64,000 nt of DNA from Costus lasius (lineage: Eukaryota > Streptophyta > Magnoliopsida > Zingiberales > Costaceae). The notes under the pieces are model-generated. The model was not told the DNA's origin, did no database searches, and saw nothing but the letters and a program-made list of their open reading frames with translations. The position numbers and the translations under genes are program-made. Every line of letters starts with the position of its first letter. The stretch's first letter is position 1. The stretch is taken from NCBI GenBank assembly GCA_027563935.2, contig CM050450.1, positions 6,245,957 to 6,309,956 on the forward strand, in the 5' to 3' direction. Positions 45,909 through 60,900 of the stretch are shown here, piece after piece.

Positions 45909-48900
45909 CTAGTTAGAATTTAGTAGTTCCATTTCAGCTTGACAGAAAATTTCCTTGAGGAGAAGTGAAGTATGAGACATTATGTTCTTTGTGTTCTTTC
46001 GATGTTTGGTATTTTTCAGCCAAGAAATCCCTAGAAGCACCTGGACACTGCATGCCTTAGGTTCAAAAGACAGATCTTCTATCTCGTATCTCAGTTGAAG
46101 CTGCAAAAGAAAAAGTAAAAAAAGTTATTTTTTTTCCAAATAAAAGTACAAAGGAGGTGGAGCAGAAAAAAGATATAAAAGAAGAAAAAAAAAAGTAGAA
46201 AATGGTTCAATAATTCATTTAATAATATCTATTGTTTGATGGAAAGTTGGAAACTATCTTGTACTAGTCTCCTTCAATGCTTATGGACCCATTTGACATA
46301 GCTGAAACTTTTAATTTTTACTCGTTGAAAAAGTACTAGTTGAAAAGTAACTGGCTGAAAAAGTTTGTATGTGTTTGGATAAAATAAACTTTTTGACCAA
46401 CCAACAACTTTAACTAGCTAGAAGCAGGGGAGATAGTAGCTTATTAGGGAAGCTAACTTCTTCTAGGTTCCAAACCCAGAAGCTGATAGGCAAACACCAA
46501 CTTCTAAAAATATGCTTTTGCGGCCTGTAGAATCAACTAAAAAGCTATGCCAAACGCCCCCTATGTCTTTAACTTGTCAATACTCACCTTCAAACGTGTC
46601 AAGCCCTTGATACCCATGAGTCCTCCAAAGAGACTCTTTCTTCTATGGCAAACCTGTCTCTTCAAACATATGCAACCTTATCACAAAAGCTTCTTATTGC
46701 CTAACAACACTAAATTTGATGCCTCCCTCTCCTTCCAGCAACTTCTACTCCCTTAGGTAGTGCTTTGTTGTAACAGTCAACACTTCTTGTTTATGCGCAA
46801 CACCTCTCTTTTTTTCATATACAGGAACAAGCCCACAAGCATATTGATGTGGATTATATTGTCATACAAGTTAGAGACTCAAGAGCCAACTCAGTTCCTT
46901 GATCAAGAAAAATTCAAGTACTCAGAATGTGCCTTCCACTAATTGTTGTGCCTTCTACAAGATATTGTGCATGTAAGTAAGGTTACTTCCAGTTTAGCTA
47001 CACAAAGAAGGGTGCTCAAAATATTTGATCATCCTCCCTTCAATGCCTAAGAACAAAGATTATTAGAATATGTGGTGTGCAAAGTTGTTAAAATCGCAAT
47101 CCTGATCATAGGATTTTCTGATCCTATGCTCCTAATTATTTGTATTGTTGAGGAACACAAGTGGGATCGGAGAATAGGTAGGAGTAGGAACAATGGGATC
47201 AATGTTCCTGATCCTAGCTGATCCCACCGTTCATAGTTAATATATTAAATAGCAATTAGATTTATACCATTAAACCAAAGCCTATTACGCTATTAATGCT
47301 AAAATCCTAATTATGTTAGTTCAATTAATTTACACTTAAAACCATGCATTTTCGACTATTTGGCTGTTAATATTGCTTGATGAAAGCTTTGCTTGTTTTC
47401 CATGTTTGCTTGATGAAAGCTTCAAAGAACGTCTTCGACAAATAGCTTAACAAAAGTCCTCGATGAACTCTTCAATCTACAATAAACTTCTTCCGGCCTT
47501 CACTGTTCATAGGTGTAACTTGTGTCTTCCTTGATTTTTGTGTTCATGCCATTGTCTTTACCATTTTTGCTATCTTCAGAATCATTTTTGTCAATTATTT
47601 GTGTAAACTCTAGTTTTGGTGTATATCTGCTTCTTCTTCACTATCTACCGTTGCACTTGGTCAAGTTCACCTACGTGAGCTCACTAAGCATTAGCTACAT
47701 CTTTTGATTGTGAGATTTAGCTCTATTCCTAGGTTTTTTACGCATTCTTATAGTAGTGGTACTGTTATAACAAGAAATTTCTTGGTTCTATAACAACTTA
47801 ATAGCTGCTATATTGCTTAAACAATTTTCAATTAGGCCATATTATTTACATTTATCAAGTTAATAGATTAGTTTTCTCACTAGATGAGCATAACAACAAA
47901 ATAATACTATGGTAAGCATTAGAATATGTGTTAGTTATAGGTGCCTAAGAGCTTTCACTATCCATGATGCGAAAAGAAGAACATTTTGGACAAGAGAGTT
48001 TGGAAAATGTCTTAAGAGTTTTGGGAAAGAGCCCCATAAAACTTGAGGAAGTGTGTGAGACAAAAAAGTTTACCTTCCCTTTGGCGGGCCATGCCTACTT
48101 TTGCTCTCCGTTCATATTGGATTTTACATCAACATTAAATAGGCATGTCAAATGGACTATGCAACCATATTAAATGTTGTGTGCATTGATTGTCTACATG
48201 TGCAAATACAATCTTGGCAGTCATATTAAATGCAATATGGCTAGCATTCAATGCTACTGTTACCTAGAACAAGAGTGCATTGTCACCATTAATGCTATGT
48301 CTAGGTTGTATGAGAGAACTTCACTATAGGAATCAATTGAGGTAGCTTTTGAGTGAGATCCAAGAACTTGTCTTGAGGTTACAAAGGTTGATGACTTAGA
48401 GCTACACCAACAAATTCAATATCGGTTTTGATTACCAATTTGTATGATAAATTGGTCCTATGAGAGAACTACACTATAGGAATCAATTGAGGTAGCTTTT
48501 GAGTGAGATCCAAGAACTTGTCTTGAGGTTACAAAGGTTGATGACTTAGAGCTACTCCAACAAATTCAATATCGGTTTTGATTATCAATTTGTATGATAA
48601 ATTGGTCCTATGAGAGAACTACACTATAGGAATCAATTGAGGTAGCTTTTGAGTGAGATCCAAGAACTTGTCTTGAGGTTACAAAGTTTGATGACTTGGA
48701 GCTACTCCAACAAATTCAATATCGGTTTTGATTACCAATTTGTATAATAAATTGGTCCTATGAGAGAACTACACTATATGAATCGATTGAGGTAGCTTTT
48801 GAGTGAGATCCAAGAACTTGTCTTGAGGTTACAAAGGTTGATGACTTAGAGCTACTCCAACAAATTCAATATTGGTTTTGATTACCAATTTGTATAATAA

Positions 48901-51900
48901 ATTGGTCCTATGAGAGAACTACACTATATGAATCGATTGAGGTAGCTTTTGAGTGAGATCCAAGAACTTGTCTTGAGGTTACAAAGGTTGATGACTTAGA
49001 GCTACTCCAACAAATTCAATATCGGTTTTGATTACCAATTTGTATGATAAATTGGTCCAACCAGTTACACCGGTATACTGACCATACAAAAATTTACCTT
49101 CTCTTAAAAAATAATGATATAAATAGTCGGATTTGTTTGTAAGCATTGGTAACCTTTCTTTTATTAAAAAAAAGCCTCACTAGTCATTGGACTTGACATC
49201 ATGCTTTTAAAAACCAATCTACACCATTATACTAGTATGTATTGACAAACAATATCACTTGTCCTCGTCAATATATTATTGATGGTACCAAGTGTCAGTG
49301 GTACTTGTTTTAGTACATGGTTTGACTAATACAATTGGTCAAACACTACATTGTATCAACACGTATTAAGTATTAGTACAAAATATATCAACATCGGTTA
49401 TTACCAATCAGAATCATCATATGGGCTATAGTTTTAGTATGTTCTATGTATTATGCTAATGGTACTAACTAGTTTTTAATCCTTGCTCAAGACAAAAGGT
49501 GGCTAGTACCTTTAAGTGATCTAGGCCAAGTGCTCTAGTTGCTTAAACTATTCTATGGCTTCATCCTACCATGCCGTTGAGTGACCCAAGGTTCGTCTAG
49601 TCAAATATTTCCCAAGTGATTCTTCATCTCATTAAGGGCCTATTTGGGCCCACCATTGATTGTTTTATAACTGTGCTAAGTTATATTGTACTCTACTATT
49701 AAAATTTATAAGATGTTTGGTAAATAACTTTTTAATTATTATCAAAATTTAAAATAATAAATAAATATCTTATTTTAAATTATTTAAAATAATAATATTT
49801 TATTATTATTATTAAAATTTTAAATTATTTAAAATAATACTATTTTATTATTATTATTAAAATTTTAAATTATTTAAAATAATAATACTTAAAATTTTAA
49901 TCATCATGTGAATTTTTTTTTTGAGAAGCAGAAACATCAAATTATAGCTTTTCTAACTTTTACATATTTATTGTTTTTTCCTGCTTCTGCTTTTTATTAC
50001 CAAATACTTTTCTAACTACTTTCTGTCTAAAACAACTAATTAAAATCAGCTTGAAAGCAGGGCCAAACAAGCCCTAAGCTATCTAGGAGCTTGTGAATTG
50101 CTCTAGTTGCCGAGCAAAAAGAGCCAACACAATAGGATTTGGTTGGTCATGCAACTTCCATGTAAAGTGGTAATGCCATAAGGATATGACAGTCGGGTGG
50201 CTCCTGAGTAGTCAAGGTGCACAACAATCCAATGTTGCTAGTAATTGCCGAGCAATTTTGGCATGTGAGGCGAATATCATAGGGCTTTTGGGTGGGTTCT
50301 TGTGAATTATGTCAAATTTAAGTACCACTTAGTTGCTTTTGTGCTATTCCCTTTTCTAGCATACACAAATAAGCAATTTTCTTACTACATTACCCCCACC
50401 AGTACTACCACCAACTCCACAATCCCAGCAAACCTGTACATCAGGATGTCCAGTAATCACGGATGAGTGACAGTATCATTATACATCCAAACTACTCTGA
50501 TCAATAAAATGCCATATCAACTATTAACTTATTCAAAATGCCAGCAAGATGAAAGTGAAAAAATAGGTAAGAAGTTCACATACGCTGAAGAAGTCACCAA
50601 GTAGAAGGTCTTGGACGGATATCGACTCTTCAATAATCCATCCATTTCTATCAGTCAAGGAGTACTTTTGTTGGGTGCCAATTACTCCACCTCCAAAATT
50701 TGATAGATTATTGTCAAGTTTAAAACTGATTCGCCTCTGGTATACATCATGTTTAACTGGCTGCCATTGTGTTGCAAAATAATCAGCACAACCAACTTTC
50801 TGCATAATATTATGCTCCAATGAGCCACCTTCAAATAGAGTCATTATAGAGCTCGCCTGACAAAGCAATCCAACATCATAATCTATTATAAATCTATGGA
50901 ATTATCTGAAATTGACAATACCCAAATCTGAGTTAGAAAAATGACTTACAGCCACAGGAAACCCATCAGAAAATACCTCCAACATTTTGACATCCTCTGA
51001 TCCCAAGCATGGGCCATTTTCTTCTTTTATTTCTGATTCTTCTTCAACAAGTTCCGCCTTCTGTTCAGGGCTCAAAGATTTTGCTTTCCATAAGGCCATG
51101 GTTATCCTGTTTTGCCAATATAAATAGTGACTTGAAAAGTCTTTTATAGTTCTTGAATTCAATTAGAAAGAGAGGTCAGACAAAGCAGCAACTACAAAAA
51201 TATCAAAACATTGTAGAAACCAATGACAGCACTAGCCATGCCATTTCAAATTTCTTCTTTTAAATCAGGTAATTATTCTGGACGTACAAATATGAACAGT
51301 ATGATCCCATCAGAAGTAGTACCTGCTAGCTATATTAAAAGAAACAAACGACTGGAAGTGAAATTTCATTCTTCCATCAAGGTCAACTTCTTTTGCTCCA
51401 TGCTTTGCGTCCATTCCTCTACCTTTGCTCAGGATAATAATTAAAGAAGGACTACCAACATTTGCCAGAGATGGTGGAATAATTTGGATATCATCAATAT
51501 CATCCCAAAGAAAGAAAAACTTGGTTTTATATCCAAATATGTTTGCATAGAACCCAATTACTCTTGGGGAAAGAAAGAGCCGACCCTGTAGAACTGCAAT
51601 TAGCCACTTGATAATGTTGAGCAAAACTATCTTACAGGGTAAAAGGAGACAGTTTAAAACAACTGTGAAGCTATAACAGGTTAAATAGAGTAAATATATG
51701 GATTAAATAATTTAGTATATTTTACCCCACTGCCCAACAATTTAAAATATATTAAGAAAGGCAAAGCTTTGCTTGATATGCCATTCAATGGAAAAGCCTT
51801 TCTAAAAGGATACTGACTCGGAAGGCTTCAACACCATAGTAAAGTGAATGACTCATTCCAACGAAAATGGAACATGTTGATCAAAATTCAAATCTTGTCT

Positions 51901-54900
51901 CACAAAATCTGACTCTGTCTCTACTTCGAACTCAGCTAAGTTCACTTTAAGTATTCAGAAAGTCAATATGACTGAATGAGAAGCCTGTGATTTCTAGAAG
52001 TCAACACAGCTAAATGGTTTTATTGTGTTCAACATATCGGTTCATTCCAATATATGATCAGACATATATATATAACAAATATTGATACCAACCTTGTACG
52101 TATGGGTACAAGGTTGAACTGGTATGTGCCTCTTGTATTGGGCAGAACAGATCGATTTTTGACTCCTTGGTGTGTTGGTTCTCCTATATAAAGTAATATG
52201 TTTGTTCCATTAATCCATTTTAAATGAAATCCTTTCACAAGTACAACTTAAAAAGATTGTCATTAATCCACCATTAAAATCAAGACTGTTCTCATTGAAA
52301 TTGGTCATTCATTTATGGACGACATGTTCAAGTATAATGATGAAATTCACTAGTAAATTAGAAACAATATTCAATAAGGATATTTTTAAGATGCATGTAA
52401 ATGGTGCTTCAGATTCTTTTGTTTAGAATTTAACTATGTTTAATTAATTGACATTGACTTATATAACAGATAATATAAATTGCAGTGTTGTAATATGACA
52501 TGTACAAAACATAAGTTGCTGTATTATTTAATTTTTTAAAGAACTGAAAACGTTGTATGTGATAGTAAAGCATTCTGATGTAAAAATAGCAGCAGTAATT
52601 GCTAAAGCAGGTGTTTTTATTTTTTATGTTTGCAATAACAAAATTTAACTATTTCGGTCAAGCATCCAGTTCCAGACTGAAACGACCCAGAGCCCCCAAG
52701 GTCCCCAACTGAACGTAGGATATTTTCAGTGCTATATAGCTTTTTTCAGTTAGTTCTCAGTTCTAACTAGTCCCAGCAGGCCTGAACTGATTACCGTTAA
52801 GTATGTAGTTTATCCGCTATATCATTGAACTGTCCGGTATCAATTGGTATTATATGTTGGTACCAGTCTAGATGTATTCGTATGTTCTAGTTTGTGTTTG
52901 GATCAGTTTTATGAACCCAATACTGGTCTAACCTTATACCAATACTAGTACAAAGGTTAGTATGGTATAGATTGGTACAATTGATACTATATGTCGGTAT
53001 AAATAGGCATTGGCTAGTACCTCCAACAATGAACTGGTATACCTAAAACCTTACTACAATCCATTTGGATTCATGAGAATCCCAAATTCCAAATATATGC
53101 TTAGCTATTGGCGCATCTAAAGAAGTAAATTACGGAAGTCTCAGACCAAATAGTGATTGAAACAAGTGTTTGCTCTCCCAGTTTCCATGTATAATTCAGC
53201 AAACATGTGACCTGTGAATGGATATATTCTCCAGCAAATATTTGCTAAGAAAATGAAACCAATGCAAGTCCAAAACTATACTACATTGACACAGACTTTA
53301 GCAATAGTAATCAGTCGTCCAATCAGATACCATATGGAAAGCACTGATTACCTGTAAAGGCATTTTGCGTTTCAAGTGACAAGAAAAGTCATTAATGAGA
53401 AATTCTTCAGGTGGAAGACTAAAGAGCTTCTGGAATGCAGAATTTGTCTGAGGTGACCGCAGATTTATCTACACAATCGAACCATCTGAAAAAATAAGTC
53501 ATTTGACATGAATCACAAGAATACAAATTGTCGTCACATTGTGGTTTTTTTTACTTTTTACCTTCTTGCCAACCTCTTTCTCCATTTTTGTTAGGTAGTT
53601 TATAACGATATCACTGCCCTTTGAATTGTTCAAGAAAATCCTTAAATGCAACTTAGACTGACATGCTTGAGCATATTTTCCTTTGAGAGGGATCCAGGCA
53701 TCAGCTAATTTTGATAAATCAGATTTCACAAAATTGATTTCCGCATGACCAAGGGGTAAAACTTCATCTGAAGTTCCATCAAAATCATAAACAACAACCT
53801 CCATTATAGATGGCGGATCATCCATAGCATCAAATTCAAATACCTCTGCAAATCAAATAATAAATGAGCCTATGCAGGACATGTTCTATGTCAAGTTCAA
53901 TCAACCAATAAAAAAGTTTCTTCTGCCAGAATACATGCAAATTAGCTACATAATTGAGGTAGCGTCTTGTGGTGTTACCATTCCATTCAGGATTTGCTGT
54001 TTGGAACTTGATTGAGCTTGTCTTTGTTTTACCATTGCATGTAAGGACAACAAAGGGATCAGTTAACCCACATGATTGCACTGATGCTATGTTGCTTCCT
54101 TCAATCAATGCAACAGTCAGCAACCAACCATCTCCTTGAGCTTTAACCCCATGATCACGCCCTGTGTAAATAAAATAGATGTAGTTCAACTAAACATCCC
54201 AAGAAAAGTACCAAGCAACTAAATCAAAATTAAACAAATGAGAGGAACAACTTTGATTACGTGACAAAAATAGATTAGGAAATATAAATCTATTGAGAAG
54301 TATCCCTTACTCCTTTGCATCAAGCAGATGGAAAGATGAAAAGATCCAAACATGAAGTGGCCTAATGATGACAACAAAGAGAGAACAGAACAAAAGGGAA
54401 CACAAGCATATACTTGTAAATTGTGTCACTTACCAAAACAATACATCACTGCCTAGTTTCTAAATGACAAACTTCAACTACATTTTCAAAACAAGGTAAT
54501 TCTTGTTTGATGCATTTGCTAATACTCTTCAAATCGAGAAAGAAATGAGCAACAAATTTAGGGAAAAAATTGGTAAATAATACAAATATAGCGGGATCAC
54601 AAATAAAAGAAATATGAAAAATCGAGAATTTAGCTTCAGCCCCGGCATCAATAATGTTCACACTTCACAAAAAATAGCATTTTAACAAAAAGATGATTGA
54701 ATTGATCAAGAAAACATCACTTGTGCACAAATATCATCTTAACTGAACAGCAAGTTCATTTATTTAGAAACAATATTCAATGACTTATTTGACTAGTGTG
54801 GGACAAAAGAATACTGCCCTTCATACGAAAACAAACAAATTTAAAATTCATATATCATTTAATACTAACAAAACTCTCAGCATTTTATTTCATTGCTCCT

Positions 54901-57900
54901 GATGAGCGCAAAACCTCGACATTGATTTCCTTGAAATTGATAAGGAACCCATAACAAAAAGAGTGCCAATTATTGAAATGTAAACTATATGATTGAACGA
55001 TACAACAAACATGAGGTTTATTACTTTTAGAATTTGATTTTTTAGAGATTAACTAGGGGCCATATCTCTGATGTAAATGAAATAAAGCAATTTTCTTTTT
55101 TTCTCTCACTGCACTCACTTTTTGCTTTTTCATTTTCTTTTATTTTGCACTCAAGCTGCCAAAATTGTGTAATGAGTTGCTTTAAAAGGTCATATAATCC
55201 AAAGTAGTGTTGGATCCAACTAGATACAATATGATGCAATTTTACATGATTGGTGGGAAGGAAGCTTTTGAGTATATTGTTAGGCATGATTTAGAAGCTG
55301 TCTAACCTTGTAACGGTACTGATACAAGATCGATAGTAGTATGTATCGGCCCAACAATGGATTAGTAGTGATAAACTTGTGAAGATCTATCGGAGTAATT
55401 TAAAGGACCAATGAGGAATAATTTTGTAAAGTCCTTGTATACATGGAGTCCCTGATAGAACCTCTCGTGCAGAGCACGCCAAAGTAGACAAACAAAATAC
55501 TTGACATCTCTTAACCCTAACCCTAGGCCTTTATTTATAGACTTTCACTACTTAGCAAACCGAGTATGACAAACCAACCCGGATCCACTTTATTAATAAC
55601 CTACTAACACTATTGGGCCCGTAACAATTGCCCCCCTCTTAAACTAGCCTTGTCCTCAAGGCTGAAAACTTCCTCTTGTGTCGCCTCCAGAGTCCCATGG
55701 CACTCGATCCTCTCCCTCCAGATCTTCATCTTCGGCTAGCAGCATCACCCGGAATTGCTTGTTCGCACATCAGTGCATTGGATGATACAGTTGATCACAC
55801 TGGAAACATAACCCTTTTTCTCTCTTATTGATGTACTCCTAATGGGACATAGCTCGGTTCCTTCTAGAACGATCATAAGTGTTTGCAGATGTACGTTGAC
55901 CCCCCACCTCTTTTGAGCCATTATGAGATGGCCCACCTCTTTTCCTCTCAGCAAGCAGTGTAATGCTAGAATTTACATTAATACTTCTTCTTGGCTGCTG
56001 GACACTATAGGCCGAAACCACTTGGGAAGGTGAATCTGGCACAGCTGGATTTGGAGGAAGGCTTCCTCCTCAAGAGTAGATCCCACTGCATGACTGGCTT
56101 TTGCTTACCACCCCTTCTGTCCCTGTCCGCCCTTGTAATGTGGATCCCCCAATCAGCTCTCTCTCAATGACTCGAGCGAGTGTCATGACACGCATAATAT
56201 TAGTGGGTAAGAAGGCTCGCACCTTCTCTCTGATATTGATGTTTAGGCTTTTCAGGAAGAAATCCACATACTGTTCCTCAGAAAGGTCAGGTATTTGTGA
56301 AACAATCTCCTCAAAAACTCCTATGTGCTCAGTCACTGCCAGGGAACCTTGCTCTAAGGCTGTCAGACGCTCATATGCTGAAGTGACTGGGAACTCACTA
56401 TAGCGTTGTAACATTTCTTCCTCTAGTCTTTCCCATAAGATGGGTAACCATTCTTCTTATCCATCAAAACCAATGCCCTGCTGAGCCTTCTATGCTCACG
56501 AAAGCCATCGGAACCTTGTATTCATCTGTCGTTCCCTGGATATCAAAGTACTGCTCCGCCCGTGCAATCCATCCTACGGGATCAATCCCATCAAATCCTA
56601 GAAGCTCTATGCGCTTATGGATCCACCGCACGTTCTCCCCCGAAGTCATCCCCCTGACTGGTTCTCCTCCTAAGTGCACTCCACCTCCCAATCTATCGTC
56701 ATCAATTATCTCTATTCTGCTTGGCCTCATGCTTGTCTCTGGTGGAGACCACTGCTCCCGTGAAGGTAGTGGGTGGTATGGCTCCTTGCCTGGGCGATGA
56801 TGAGGGCCTGTTGGAAGGTCCCTTTGCTCGTCCCGCCTTCCTATCATTATTGCTGCCAAGTTCCTCATCTCGTTCCTCAGCTCATCAATAACCCCCAAGT
56901 GACGATCTATCTCAGCCTGGCGCCTATTAATATCAACCATCTCCTCACGGTGTAGACGTCGCTCCTCTGCCGCCGCCAGAGTTTCAATTCTTCTTTCCTC
57001 TCCTGCAGATTGGAGTTCTTCCAGCATAATTGCAAGAGAACTTTGCACTTTTACCATGGTCTTCTCCAAAGCTTTTAATCTAGCCTCACTTCGTGTAGTC
57101 ATCCTTCAGAATTTTTGTTTTCGGTGCTACAGTACTTGCACAGTAACTGATTCTTTTTTTTAACCTATTGCTACAGTGCCGAGCGTGTCGCGTCCACTCG
57201 AGCTGCCTTCGTCCTTGCTCGCTTCGCTAGCTAGCTGTGCCCGCCGCCGGCTAGGGTTCCGGCCGCGCTGCCTACTTCGCCGGTCACTTCTTCCGTCGCT
57301 GGCTAGGGTTCCGAGAGAAAGGGGAGCATCGGCGTCGTGTCTTCCACCAAATCGTCCGCCGTCGAAGTTGTTTCTGCCCGCTGAAAGCCGCGCGTCGTCC
57401 GGCGTCAGTCGGCTAGGGTTTCGGACGAGGGAAGCATCACCGCCTCACATTGGAGAAGAAGGCGCCTCCTCGCGTCGCGGAAACCTTGTCATCGTGTGTT
57501 GCTGCCGATGATGCCTTTCACGCATCGCCGCTCCTTGTTGTCTCGCGCCTCTGCCGATAGCAACATCTCAGCAAGATCTCCGACGCCTCTGGCACCTTCC
57601 TGTTGCCACAAGGAGGAAGGGTGTTGCCGCCGCGAGAAAGATGTCGCTGGGGCGTCGATGAGGGAAGGGGCACCGCCGCTTTCTTGCTCGTACGCCGCCT
57701 CCTTTAGCTTTCTTCACCACACCAATAGAGTCGCTGCTCGCCACTCACCAACACAGCCGCTGCTCGCCTATCCTGCTGTCGATGCCACCGATGTTCTCAA
57801 CTTGATAGTCACCTCCTCCTAGGGTTTCAGGGGACTCCTCCCTAGGGTTTTCTTTGTCAGTTTGATGAACGATAATAGATCCACCGATTAGATCTACCAC

Positions 57901-60900
57901 CGACAATGGAATTTCTTCCGCCTTTATCCGTCGCCGGACCACCGGTTCCCCGGCGATCGATCCGGCAGGTCGGACCAATTGATAGAACCTCTTGTGCAAA
58001 GCACGCCAAAGTAGACAAACAAAATACTTGACATCCTTTAACCCTAACCCTAGGCCCTTATTTATAGACTTTTACTACTTAACGAACCGGGTATGACAAA
58101 CCAATCCGGATCCACTTTATTAATAACCTACTAACACTATTGGGCCCGTAACATCCACAATATACAATTAGATGCATGTGATTATTTATTGAATGAAACT
58201 TTTGTATTAGCAAGAAATTTTCATATGTTTTCTCACTGATGATAAGAGTGACACTAGATTGCTTGAATGACATTATCTCGAGACAACTAAAATTGTTAAC
58301 CCCTACCACCTTTTTTTGTGGAGTTATAAGTTGTGCATAATTCTTTTTAAAGCCAACAGGCACTCAATCATGAAGCTAAAAGGGATGAAGAACATACACT
58401 GAAAGGAATTTTCAATTTTATCAACGTAATAGAGTCTACAAGATGTTTCTTAACTAAGGCTAACCTGAAGATGGAGGTTAGATGTCACTGAGAACATCAA
58501 TAATTTAAGTGGTGAAGAATGCTAAGGGGAAACTTGTGACAAGATATGCTTTCTTACTATGTTTTAACCATTGGAATAGTACCTAAGGAGTGGATGTGCT
58601 AAGATAAATCAAGTCTTCGGATTTGTCAAGTTTAAAATCAAATGTTTCTTACTTTCTGCCTTTGGGGGCGTTGTCAACGTCTCATCTATTCTTTTTGTGC
58701 ATTCTTGTATAGTGTATCTCACTCTACATAGAGTTTTGAACTATGGACTCAACATTTCACATATTCCAAGTATATTATTGAAAATGCTAATATTTTGAGC
58801 TCTATGCAAAACTAAGTACAATTTAAAAGGGCAGAGTGACACATTGCAAAGTATCTCGAAGGAAAAGGATAAGACCTAGATAGTTGACCTTGCTCTAGCA
58901 GTGCTGCGATTAAGGAGAGGGGCATTGATTATGGGCATCACAAGCTAAGCATGGATCTAGCTCTACAGTAAAGGGAGGAGTTGTGGCCGCCTCTTCTTTT
59001 TATTTCCTTGATATGGTCATTGGCGAACTCCATCAGCAAGGTAGAGGGAGGTATTAAGAATGATAATGGGTTGTCATCTTAGGGCCATTGCAAACTCCAC
59101 CTTGTAACTTGAATAACCGCCTCATTCCAAGAGGCTCAAATTCAAAGAGACATTATTTTCTATCTTTAGGATGGATACATTTTCTTATATCCATGGAAGA
59201 GGAAGGATTGCTCAACTAGGGCCCTTCTTTTTTTATTTTCCATGTACTTCTTTGATGCTCCTGATTAATAATTAGTCGGGCCATGATTTGACCAATTTTA
59301 ATCCTATCAGAACTAATTGACTTGGAGAATAAAACTTTGACCATAAAGACTTTACCTTTAAATTTCAATAATGCATCATATGTTTGAAACTAGATTGGCA
59401 TTGCCTTTCCACTGAGCTTTTATAGGGCCAAAGCTCATTAACTTTTCTTGTGCTTTAAAGTTTTCCAAGAGCTACACAATAACAAAGTTGAATATGATAC
59501 CTGATGTAAGTCCTTAACAAAAAAAATAGGGGGATATTTGACTTATATTTCAACCAAGCAATTTATCTATTAAAATTTTCTAGGGCAGAGCATGTATAGA
59601 AACTTGAGAAAAATACAATCATTTAAATCAAAATTCAAAACTACTTAAGTTATTTCATTAAGCATCATTAAATTTCATTTCTGGTGGCCGTAATGTTTAA
59701 ATGTTGGTTTCCAGTTCATACCGTTATGCTCTCTGGCACGCAAGAAACGTTCTATAACTTTTAGAATATACTTCCCATGAAGCATCAGAACTGCAGACAC
59801 AAGAACTTCTGAAAAGGAGTCAGGCAAATCCAAGCCAAAAAACTCAAGTCCATCGATCATAAAAGGGTTGGCAATTAGGATATGAGCAAACACATATGCT
59901 CCTACAAAGAGAGAAAGCAGAACTGTAAAATTTTTGAGGAATTGAAATGCTAAGCCCAAACAAGACACTTGTTTTGGCTCTGGTAGAACCAAGTTTTTCA
60001 CTCCATTGCAAGTAGAATCTTCCAAAGCAACTGGCTTTACATGCTTGGAAAGCATATCACAGAACTGGGAAAAATTCTCTGTCAGGCCTTGCCTTGCTCC
60101 ATTTTCAATCATGCCTTTCATCATTGTACTCTGAATAAAGTTTAGACGCCATGATATAAGCAAGTTTGATGATTGGTCAGAAGATGGCAACGGAGGCCCT
60201 GGCCTTATGCAATAGAGTATCTCTGTCCTGAAATAGCTACCACAAGGAACATCAGGAATGCTTGCACTTGCTAAAACTGCAAATTGTTTCCCATCTGCCT
60301 TTAAATATGTCTGTTCCTCTGTAGCTTTCACAGCCTTAATCAATTTACTTGCAGCTTTTGTATAGGTTACCACTCTTTTCAAAATATTTTCATTGCTAAG
60401 AAGCCTCCAAGGTTCCCTTTGAATATTTGTAGTACCCTGAGCCGCTGCAAGCTCATCCCAAAAACTTGAATCTGGTGAAAATAGGAGGGAGTTCAGATCA
60501 GATGGTGCAATAACATAAGATTGATCGGTCAATACTCCACCGGGTAGATTCGCAGGCATATCTGTCCCAAGATCTTTTGAAGCCATAGTTGCCAATAGTT
60601 CATCAAATTTGAATTCGCATGGTGCAGCTGTCTCAGCACAAACCTCTCCTTCTGTCAATGCCTTTTCTAATTGTTCAGAGGGATCAAGATCTTTATTGTC
60701 AGTTAATAACGCACATTCTGTATTCTTTCCCATAAAAATTTGAGTCAACACATCAACAAAAGAGGTTGAGGTTGACTTATTCTCCTTGATAGTTTTAATG
60801 TCTTCAAGACCCAACGGAGAGGATTCGGATTTGACATCAGAAACGTAGATAGAGTCATCCCTTGATATTTCAGATGGTTCTGAAGTTAATGCAAGAACAC

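Noticed and set aside
48312..49061. CRISPR-like array
   Set aside because: Repeats are 150 bp head-to-tail with no unique spacers, in a plant intron. This is a simple tandem repeat.
52640..53060. Degenerate stretch with repeated GGTATA and TACCAATA motifs in intron 5
   Set aside because: It looks like an old inverted-repeat element, but no matching ends or target duplication could be fixed.
55508..55535. Telomere-like CCCTAACCCTA in the LTR of TR-GAG copy C (also near 58037)
   Set aside because: Only two imperfect units, repeated because the LTR is repeated. Not a telomeric tract.
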